DNA from: Flavobacteriaceae bacterium
GTDB lineage: Bacteria; Bacteroidota; Bacteroidia; Flavobacteriales; Flavobacteriaceae
DNA length: 5,173 nt
Direction of reading: 5' to 3'
NCBI GenBank assembly: GCA_023254815.1
Contig: JALRKI010000149.1
Coordinates: forward strand, 1 to 5,173
Made by a program: the position numbers and the translations under genes. Under the pieces are notes generated by a model. The model saw only the letters and a program-made list of their open reading frames with translations, ran no database searches and was not told where the DNA came from. Below are positions 1 through 5,173 of this stretch, in pieces; position 1 is the stretch's first letter; every line of letters starts with the position of its first letter.

Positions 1-2156
1 CTACAGTCGCATTACCCAATCCGACAGATGAAGATCAATACAATCTGTGCCCAGGTGATTATCAAGTAACGGTATTTGACGATTTTGGATGCTCTTACGT
101 TTTCCAATATTCCATCGTACCCCCAACACCTATTGATTTTCAATTGGAAACTTTGCTGAACATTTCTTGTAATAATGTAAATGTTCCGCCTTGCGATGGA
201 TATATAGACCTTGGAATCAGTGGAGGAACTGCGCCTTATGCCTCAATGGAATGGTATACCGAATCAGTTTCAGGTTCTAACATTTTTGATGTCATTGTTG
301 AAACTAACTCAGACATATTGACCAATGCTTGTGAAGGCAACTATGTCCTGGTTGTAATCGATGATAATGGTTGTGAGTTTACTTCGCCCATATACACCAT
401 TGAGAATTTGAATTCACCAATTATTGTCTTGAACGAAATCATATCGGATTACAACAACTTTGAAATCAGTTGTAATGGACTATCTGATGGTTATGTCCAT
501 GTTGATATATCGGGAGGATCGGGTACTTTCACCTATGTATTTCAAAATGCAGCTTTAACAAACTTTGTCGATAGCGATCTTTCAACTCCAAACATTTTAG
601 AATTCGACAACTTACCTGCTGGAGATTATATTTTGACCGTTACCGATTCAAATTGTCCTACTGATATCATACGCAATTATAGACTTACAGAGCCAACATT
701 ATTGACTGGTACTGCGACCCTAATTTCTAACCCTATTGATTGTAACGGAGACACCGAGACTTATAACATTACAGCCACAGGAGGAGTGCCGCCTTACACG
801 GGAACTGGTACCTATACCTTTGCGGCTGGAGTGAACAACATTACCGTTACGGACAGCAATGGATGTAGTACGGTAGTCTCTGTAACTGTTGTCGAACCTC
901 CTGTTCTTTCAGCCGTTGCGAATGTTATTAGCCCCATTCCTTGCTTTGGAGGAACGGCTACTATCGATGTTGTGGCCTCAGGTGGAACACCACCTTATAC
1001 TGGTGATGGAAATTTTGTTGTTACGACAGGTCTTTTTGTTTTTACCGTAACTGATGCCAATGGTTGCATCTATTCCGATAGTATTCAGATTAACGAACCT
1101 GAGGAATTGACTTTTACTGTTGATTCTATTTCAGACCCAACGTGCTCCCCCGATTGGACCTATACCAATGGATCGATTTGCATTACCATTACTGGAGGAA
1201 CGAATCCTGTTCCTGTTGGTGTTGGTTGGGTCTCTTACGGCAACGGGCAATGGTGTTGGGAGAATCTTTCGGATGGCACCTATTCGGTTACAGTAACAGA
1301 TGACAATTCTTGTCCGACCAAAAACGAGGTAATTGTTCTGACTCGTCCACCGGCAATTGATGCTTTCATTACATCTGTTCAAAGCGTAGATTGTGAAGCT
1401 CAAACCATAACGCAAACCAACTACATTTTTGTTGATGGAGGAACTCCACCTTATACCATTACTTGGTCAGGAGGCGATGCGTGCAATCCTGCAACTCAAC
1501 AATGTATGCAAACCACTGTTTCAGGAACTTATACTGCCTTTATTCACGATATGGAGAGCTTGGCTAACGGTTGTCCTCCCATTGAAGTGGATGTAGTTGT
1601 AGACCTGGAAGAATTGGGTGACCCTTCATTTACATATTCATCGCCTAGTTCAATGTTCTGTAACGTATTGTCCTTTAATGATCCTATCCAATTTACGGAT
1701 ACCTCTTCAGGAGACGTCGTTAGCGTAGATTGGGATTTTGGCGACGGAACAGCAATTTTGAATGAGCCTAATCCGAGCCACATATTCCTTGAACCAGGAA
1801 CTTATGCAGTAACCCAAACCGTCAATTATCCTTACGGTTGCAGCTATTCGATTACAGAAAACATTGTCATTACCAAAGGTTACGAAATGGTGGTTCCTAA
1901 TGCCTTTACACCAAATGGGGATGGTATTAATGACACCATCCGTCCAGTATTTAACTGTATGACGGAGGTTACCATGAGTATTTACGATACTTGGGGTGGA
2001 CTGCTGTTCTTGGAAACAGGAGAAGATTTGTATGGTTGGGATGGATTTATTGATGGTCGACCAGCCGAAAATGGTAATTATATCATTGTCATTAAAGCAA
2101 CGACATTCCAAGGTCTTGAAGTCAACTATAACGGGCCAATTACATTATTAAAATAG
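1..2156 (+). CDS. T9SS-secreted SprB-like repeat surface protein with PKD and CHU_C (type B) C-terminal domain; 5' partial
   Basis: The frame is open from the first complete codon (position 3) to the TAG at 2154-2156, giving 717 visible residues. The start codon lies upstream of the window; the TTG at 144 is not a credible start because the same repeat pattern continues before it. From N to C terminus there is the tail of one SprB-like repeat (residues 1-44), six further repeats (about 45-538), a PKD domain (about 539-626, hallmark WDFGDG at 577-582), and a gliding-motility-associated C-terminal domain (about 627-717, NAFTPNGDGIND from 633, ending in GPITLLK). Proteins of this design are exported across the outer membrane by the type IX secretion system and act as surface adhesins or motility proteins, as SprB does in Flavobacterium johnsoniae. 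The downstream PorP/SprF gene fits that role. Adhesion is inferred; the ligand is unknown. No enzymatic domain is visible in this part, but one could lie upstream. Confidence 0.92.
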   Translation, partial: TVALPNPTDEDQYNLCPGDYQVTVFDDFGCSYVFQYSIVPPTPIDFQLETLLNISCNNVNVPPCDGYIDLGISGGTAPYASMEWYTESVSGSNIFDVIVETNSDILTNACEGNYVLVVIDDNGCEFTSPIYTIENLNSPIIVLNEIISDYNNFEISCNGLSDGYVHVDISGGSGTFTYVFQNAALTNFVDSDLSTPNILEFDNLPAGDYILTVTDSNCPTDIIRNYRLTEPTLLTGTATLISNPIDCNGDTETYNITATGGVPPYTGTGTYTFAAGVNNITVTDSNGCSTVVSVTVVEPPVLSAVANVISPIPCFGGTATIDVVASGGTPPYTGDGNFVVTTGLFVFTVTDANGCIYSDSIQINEPEELTFTVDSISDPTCSPDWTYTNGSICITITGGTNPVPVGVGWVSYGNGQWCWENLSDGTYSVTVTDDNSCPTKNEVIVLTRPPAIDAFITSVQSVDCEAQTITQTNYIFVDGGTPPYTITWSGGDACNPATQQCMQTTVSGTYTAFIHDMESLANGCPPIEVDVVVDLEELGDPSFTYSSPSSMFCNVLSFNDPIQFTDTSSGDVVSVDWDFGDGTAILNEPNPSHIFLEPGTYAVTQTVNYPYGCSYSITENIVITKGYEMVVPNAFTPNGDGINDTIRPVFNCMTEVTMSIYDTWGGLLFLETGEDLYGWDGFIDGRPAENGNYIIVIKATTFQGLEVNYNGPITLLK
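135..1616 (+). repeat. Six tandem SprB-like protein repeats (imperfect), about 67-96 residues each
   Basis: Approximate units are 135-422, 423-704, 705-908, 909-1109, 1110-1358 and 1359-1616; a seventh, partial unit precedes 135. Each begins with a Cys in a context such as ISCNG or IDCNG, has a GGTxPYT-like turn in the middle, and most end with a TVTDxNGC-like strand followed by EP or PP at the boundary. The paired cysteines suggest a disulfide in each extracellular repeat. Units 3 and 4 are the most alike and shortest (about 67 residues, sharing GG-PPYTG-G); units 1, 2, 5 and 6 are longer with inserts. Similarity is clear in protein but only patchy in DNA (for example ggaggaac/ggtggaac followed by an ccaccttatac motif near 981 and 1437), so the units are old duplications. 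Boundaries were set by eye. Confidence 0.85.
1881..2153 (+). other. Type B T9SS C-terminal sorting domain (CHU_C / gliding-motility-associated)
   Basis: This is the last 91 residues of the surface protein. Visible family hallmarks are VPNAFTPNGDGIND at the start, a central IYDTWGG strand (usually IYNRWG or similar), GWDG followed by GRPAENGNY, and the terminal strand ending GPITLLK. In this family the domain targets the protein to the T9SS. Unlike type A domains, type B domains generally depend on a cognate SprF-like protein, which matches the gene that follows. Every motif expected is present, so the sorting signal looks intact. Confidence 0.9.
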
Positions 2157-2166
2157 AAACTGAGGT

Positions 2167-3138
2167 ATGAAAAACGTCAAATACATTATCCTACTTCTTT
2201 TCACTGTTTCGGTAAAGGCCCAAGACCCTATTTATAGCCAGTTCTTTATGATTCCAGAAACTGTCAATACCAGTTTTACTGGAAGTTCAGAAAGTACAAA
2301 AGCAGGGATTATTCACAAAGTTCAGTGGCCTGGGTTAGATTTTAGTATCAATACTCAATTTGCCTATCTCAGCGATTGGTTTGAACAAATGAACAGTGGA
2401 ATTGGAATTAGTTTTCTCAATCACAAGGAGACTCAAACCAGATACAATTTTTCACAGTTCAATTTGAATTACGCCTATCGGGTGCAGCTTACTGACAGTT
2501 GGACTTTTCGACCGAGTCTGTCGTTTGGGGTTGGCTCTAAGGACTTTGGATTTCAAAATTTATTACTGGAAGATCAAATCAACATAGTAAGTGGAATAAT
2601 AAATGTTAATTCGATTGACCCAATAGACCTTCAAAGGAATTTGTTATTTTTTGACACCTCCGTTTCCTTTCTGGTACATACCAATAGAAGCTGGATAGGT
2701 TTAACTTTAAGACATTTGAACAAGCCAAACATATCCTTTGTTGGCGAAGGCAATATTCCTTTAGACATGTTCATGTCACTCCACGGAGCCATTGAATTCC
2801 CTTTGGTGCGAGGTTCGGATGACAACAGTATTTTCTTTTTGACCAATGCCATGATGCAAGGCAAATACAATCGAGTGGATATCGGGGCTCAATATGTATA
2901 TGATCGCTTTAGCTTTGCCTTGCTGGCTGCTACAACACCATTTGCCAATGATCCTAACAGTCACCTGCTCACGTCTGTCAATGCAGGAGTTGGGTTCAAA
3001 TACGAAGGGTTTAAATTTGGATATTCGTACGATTTTAATGTGACCAAGATTGGTAGAACGGGAGGAATCTTCGAGCTTTCTATTTCTTATGATTTCGACA
3101 ACAATTACAACTGCGACGGTTGTCCCAATTATTACTAA
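2167..3138 (+). CDS. PorP/SprF family type IX secretion system outer-membrane protein
   Basis: The protein has 323 residues, within the usual size range of the PorP/SprF family. An N-terminal signal peptide (MKNVKYIILLLFTVSVKA, cleavage predicted after Ala18) leads into QDPIYSQF, the family's characteristic mature N terminus (QDPxxSQF), followed by a VQWPG motif resembling the family's QWP segment. The rest alternates aromatic and polar residues in short strands, as expected for an outer-membrane beta barrel. The gene starts 10 bases after the stop codon of the T9SS cargo gene, so the two are probably co-transcribed and perhaps translationally coupled. SprF is needed for secretion of SprB in F. 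johnsoniae, and PorP-like proteins can anchor type B cargo; a matching role here is inferred from position. The only two cysteines are at the extreme C terminus (Cys316, Cys319; CDGCPNYY). I do not assign porP or sprF because the family has many paralogues. Confidence 0.9.
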   Translation: MKNVKYIILLLFTVSVKAQDPIYSQFFMIPETVNTSFTGSSESTKAGIIHKVQWPGLDFSINTQFAYLSDWFEQMNSGIGISFLNHKETQTRYNFSQFNLNYAYRVQLTDSWTFRPSLSFGVGSKDFGFQNLLLEDQINIVSGIINVNSIDPIDLQRNLLFFDTSVSFLVHTNRSWIGLTLRHLNKPNISFVGEGNIPLDMFMSLHGAIEFPLVRGSDDNSIFFLTNAMMQGKYNRVDIGAQYVYDRFSFALLAATTPFANDPNSHLLTSVNAGVGFKYEGFKFGYSYDFNVTKIGRTGGIFELSISYDFDNNYNCDGCPNYY

Positions 3139-3168
3139 GTAGGTTTTAATTAGGTTGAGTGAGTCAAT

Positions 3169-4125
3169 TTACAACTGCTCGAGTATTGCAATCCGCTCCT
3201 CAATAGGAGGATGTGTTGCGAACAACCCACTAAAAAATTTAGCAATTGATTTCTTTTCTTTTGGCATTGGATGATCAATGAACATTTGTGCCACATCTTC
3301 TCTTTTGATGGCTTCGATATAAGGGTCATTGGATATTTTTCTCAAAGCACTGGCCAAAGCCAGAGGATTTTTTGTCAATTCCGCAGCACCTGCATCGGCC
3401 AAGTACTCTCTTTTTCTTGACAGGGCAAAGCGGAACAATGTGGAGAGAACTAATCCAATAATCGCCAACACCAGTATCACTACAATAAAAGCATTACCCT
3501 TGTCATTTTTTTCCCTACGACGACCACCATATAAGAGTGTTCTAAAGGCCATTTCAGAAAGAAAACTGAAGATGCCAACAAAAATGATCGACACAATGAG
3601 CAGGCGTACATCCCGGTTAATGATGTGAGTCAATTCGTGTGCAATTACCGATTCTAGCTCGTCATCATCCAATTTGTCGATAATACCTCTGGACAAGGAA
3701 ATCGCAAATGTTTTATCGCTTAACCCACTAGCAAAGGCGTTGAGTGAATCATCTTCAATGACAAAAATCTTGGGCACATTGAGCCCTTTGGACATGCACA
3801 GATTTTCAACAAGATTGTAAACCCTCTTGTTGTGTTTCCTTTCTAAAGATTTAGATCCAGTTGCCCTCTGAATCATGGAAGAATGAGAAAACCATGCAAT
3901 CAGAAACCATATGCTAACTCCAATCGAAACGTATGGAACAGTATAAATGAAATCTTCATTAATCGAACTCAAATTGTAAGACAACGACAAATTTGAGTCA
4001 GTTTGATAAATGATAAAAAAGAAGAGCCAAACCAGCCCAAGTAGCAGCACAGGAAATGCAATCAGCAATAAAATAGAATTGAGATTGTTCTTTCTGATTT
4101 GAGCCTGTAGACCTATGTATTTCAT
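3169..4125 (-). CDS. M48 family (HtpX-like) membrane zinc metalloprotease
   Basis: The protein has 318 residues. The zinc-binding and catalytic motif is HELTH at 163-167 (His163 and His167 as ligands, Glu164 catalytic), and the probable third ligand is Glu240 in SRKREYLADAGA. NAFASG (129-134) and HPPIEERI (305-312) are further M48/HtpX hallmarks. Four hydrophobic segments are visible: about 17-40, 62-79, 174-191 and 212-232; the last two flank a basic, Gly/Arg-rich loop just after the active site. Enzymes of this family sit in the inner membrane with a cytosolic active site and degrade misfolded or damaged membrane proteins; the substrate here is unknown. All catalytic residues are present. 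The start ATG (4123-4125) lies 3 bases after the lemA stop, so expression from the lemA promoter is expected. It converges with the PorP/SprF gene. I call it HtpX-like rather than htpX because Bacteroidota carry several M48 subtypes. Confidence 0.93.
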   Translation of the reverse strand: MKYIGLQAQIRKNNLNSILLLIAFPVLLLGLVWLFFFIIYQTDSNLSLSYNLSSINEDFIYTVPYVSIGVSIWFLIAWFSHSSMIQRATGSKSLERKHNKRVYNLVENLCMSKGLNVPKIFVIEDDSLNAFASGLSDKTFAISLSRGIIDKLDDDELESVIAHELTHIINRDVRLLIVSIIFVGIFSFLSEMAFRTLLYGGRRREKNDKGNAFIVVILVLAIIGLVLSTLFRFALSRKREYLADAGAAELTKNPLALASALRKISNDPYIEAIKREDVAQMFIDHPMPKEKKSIAKFFSGLFATHPPIEERIAILEQL

Positions 4126-4128
4126 TGT

Positions 4129-4689
4129 TTAGAAACTGACCTTCGGAGCTTCATTCATGGTTCTGCGATCGTCATCACCCAAGTCGAACATCACTTCCTT
4201 TTTAAAGTTGAACATGCCAGCGATGATATTCGATGGAAAGGTTTCTACGGCATTGTTGTATTCTCGTGTAGCCGAATTAAAGAACCGGCGAACAGAAGCC
4301 AATTTGTTTTCTACATCCGAAATTTCTTCCTGTAACATGGAGAAATTACTACTTGCTTTCAGGTCTGGATAAGCTTCAATAGCCACATTCAATCCTCTCA
4401 AGGCCGAGGTCAATTGATTTTCAGCCGATATTTTCTCGTTTATGGTTTGAGCTTTCATGGCGCCTGTCCTGGCGGCTGTTACTGTTGTTAGCACATTTTC
4501 TTCATGCTTCATATAGCCTTTAACCGTATCGACCAACTGTGGAATTAAGTCATGGCGCTGACGCAACTGAACATCAATGTCCGCAAAGGCATTTTCGCGA
4601 TGATTGCGGTATTTGACCAATCGATTGTACATCGAAATGAGCATTATAGCGATTAATGCTAGAAATCCTAAAAAAATAATTAAAGCCAT
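4129..4689 (-). CDS. lemA: LemA family membrane protein
   Basis: The protein has 186 residues, typical for LemA. One N-terminal transmembrane helix (about 3-20) is followed by YNRLVKYRN and the family signature DIDVQLRQRHDLIPQLV (from 37), then VKGYMKHE, YPDLKASSNF (107-116), a helix with RRFFNSATREYNNAVETFP, and the conserved FPSNIIAGMF (151-160). The body is mostly helical and the last 20 or so residues are charged. The molecular function of LemA is not established; in many bacteria it is encoded beside M48/HtpX proteases or TPM-domain proteins, which suggests a role in membrane-protein quality control or envelope maintenance. Here it is the first gene of an operon with the M48 protease, 3 bases apart. 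The ATG at 4687-4689 is the natural start since it precedes the membrane helix. No strong Shine-Dalgarno is seen, which is normal in Bacteroidota. Confidence 0.94.
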   Translation of the reverse strand: MALIIFLGFLALIAIMLISMYNRLVKYRNHRENAFADIDVQLRQRHDLIPQLVDTVKGYMKHEENVLTTVTAARTGAMKAQTINEKISAENQLTSALRGLNVAIEAYPDLKASSNFSMLQEEISDVENKLASVRRFFNSATREYNNAVETFPSNIIAGMFNFKKEVMFDLGDDDRRTMNEAPKVSF

Positions 4690-4714
4690 CTGTGGGGTAT
4701 GTTTTAGTTAAATT

Positions 4715-4722
4715 CAAATATA
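4715..4722 (-). promoter_or_regulatory. Candidate promoter -7 element for the lemA-M48 operon
   Basis: Read on the - strand this is TATATTTG, an exact match to the Bacteroidota -7 consensus TAnnTTTG. It ends 25 bases before the lemA ATG, leaving a short leader. A clear TTTG -33 element at the usual distance is not visible; only an AATTTAAA stretch lies there. The position is good, but the intergenic DNA is AT-rich and chance matches are possible. Confidence 0.5.
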
Positions 4723-4771
4723 ACACTATAGAAGGTTTAAATTATTGATTTTAACAAAATAACAATACCTG

Positions 4772-4801
4772 TTTGTTTTTGGTTTTAAATGCTTAGTTTT
4801 A
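4772..4801 (+). promoter_or_regulatory. Weak candidate promoter for the secreted metalloprotease gene
   Basis: TTTG at 4772-4775 could be a -33 element, and TAGTTTTA at 4794-4801 differs from the TAnnTTTG -7 consensus only at the last base. The 18-base gap is within the range reported for Bacteroidota promoters, and the start codon follows 19 bases after the -7 box. The region is rich in runs of T, so this is tentative. Confidence 0.3.
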
Positions 4802-4820
4802 AACTTAAAATATTCTAATC

Positions 4821-5173
4821 ATGAACCTATTCAGAACATTGGGAAAACTATCTTTAATTTTTCTTTTCACCTTAACAGCAACCTTTGCCCAAACCGATTC
4901 AAAAAAAGATTCAACCGAATCTAAGGGAGGTCTAAAAGCATTCGACAAGGTCATAAAATCCGACGCCATATCGAAAAAAGGACTTTTTTCGGTTCATCAG
5001 ATGGACTCCAAGTATTACTTCGAAATTCCAGACTCTTTGTTTCAAAGAGAAATGCTCATTGTCACTCGAATCGCTAAAACTGCAACAAACATGGGATTCG
5101 GTGGAGGAAAGCAAAATACCCAAGTGGTGAGATGGGAAAAAAGACCAAAACAAGTGTTGCTTAGAGTAGTGTC
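4821..5173 (+). CDS. Secreted zinc-dependent metalloprotease of the DUF5118/DUF5117 family; 3' partial
   Basis: The ATG at 4821 opens a frame of 117 complete codons that runs off the window end with no stop. Residues 1-23 (MNLFRTLGKLSLIFLFTLTATFA) form a signal peptide, with predicted cleavage before QTD. A Lys/Ser-rich linker follows, then KAFDKVIKSDAISKKGLFSV (from about residue 39), VHQMDSKYYFEIPDSL and REMLIVTRIAKT, which I recognise as the N-terminal DUF5118 region. Beyond it, TQVVRWEKRPKQVLLRV matches the start of DUF5117. In complete family members (roughly 800 residues) these precede a met-zincin domain with HExxH; that part is outside the window, so catalysis is assumed from family membership, not seen. 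The protein is probably periplasmic or exported, with unknown substrate. The gene is divergent from lemA. The open frame continues to the window edge, which indicates truncation by the window and not a broken gene. Confidence 0.83.
   Translation, partial: MNLFRTLGKLSLIFLFTLTATFAQTDSKKDSTESKGGLKAFDKVIKSDAISKKGLFSVHQMDSKYYFEIPDSLFQREMLIVTRIAKTATNMGFGGGKQNTQVVRWEKRPKQVLLRVV

Noticed and set aside
144..146. TTG as the start of the surface-protein gene
   Set aside because: The same frame is open upstream to the window edge and encodes a clear repeat ending (YQVTVFDDFGC), so the gene begins outside the window.
1131..2111. Open frames on the - strand at 1131-1415, 1544-1783 and 1707-2111
   Set aside because: They lie antisense to the well-supported surface-protein gene, show no recognisable domain or gene-like context, and two of them overlap each other.
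2631..2964. Open frames on the - strand at 2631-2870 and 2776-2964
   Set aside because: They are antisense to the PorP/SprF gene, overlap each other and have no family resemblance.
3139..3168. Possible bidirectional terminator between the converging genes
   Set aside because: I looked for a hairpin with a T-run and found only a weak 4-bp pairing (GTTG with CAAC) and a short TAGGTT direct repeat; neither supports a terminator call.
3329..3628. 99-codon open frame on the + strand
   Set aside because: It is antisense to the M48 protease gene across its catalytic region; the protease frame has clear conserved motifs and this one has none.
4157..4372. 71-codon open frame on the + strand
   Set aside because: It is antisense to lemA, whose conserved C-terminal motifs explain the sequence.
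4932..5153. 73-codon open frame on the - strand
   Set aside because: It is antisense to the partial DUF5118/DUF5117 gene, which has a signal peptide and family motifs in the + frame.

Overview
This window looks like a chromosomal segment from a Bacteroidota bacterium, most likely Flavobacteriia or a close relative. The reasons are a type IX secretion system (T9SS) cargo protein with a gliding-motility-type (CHU_C / type B) C-terminal domain, a PorP/SprF outer-membrane protein directly downstream, moderately AT-rich DNA, poor Shine-Dalgarno sequences, and a TAnnTTTG-type promoter element. No mobile element, RNA gene or CRISPR array is visible.

Left half, + strand (1-3138): the 3' part of a large, secreted, repeat-rich surface protein. 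It has SprB-like repeats, then a PKD domain, then a type B T9SS sorting domain, and its 5' end lies outside the window. Ten bases later comes a complete PorP/SprF-family gene. The two look like a cargo-plus-partner operon: the adhesin is exported by the T9SS, and the PorP/SprF-like barrel probably handles its secretion or surface attachment.

Right half, - strand (3169-4689): a tight two-gene operon transcribed leftward, lemA followed after 3 bases by an M48 (HtpX-like) membrane metalloprotease gene. It converges on the porP/sprF gene with only 30 bp between the stop codons. LemA and M48 proteases are commonly encoded together and are likely to act at the inner membrane.

Right edge, + strand (4821-5173): the first 117 codons of a secreted protein of the DUF5118/DUF5117 zinc-dependent metalloprotease family, truncated by the window end and divergent from lemA. 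The 131-bp intergenic region (4690-4820) carries a good promoter -7 element for lemA and a weaker candidate promoter for the metalloprotease gene.

All five genes belong to recognisable families. I see no convincing evidence for an undescribed system; the most informative points are the cargo/PorP pairing, the irregular SprB-like repeats and the lemA-M48 module.
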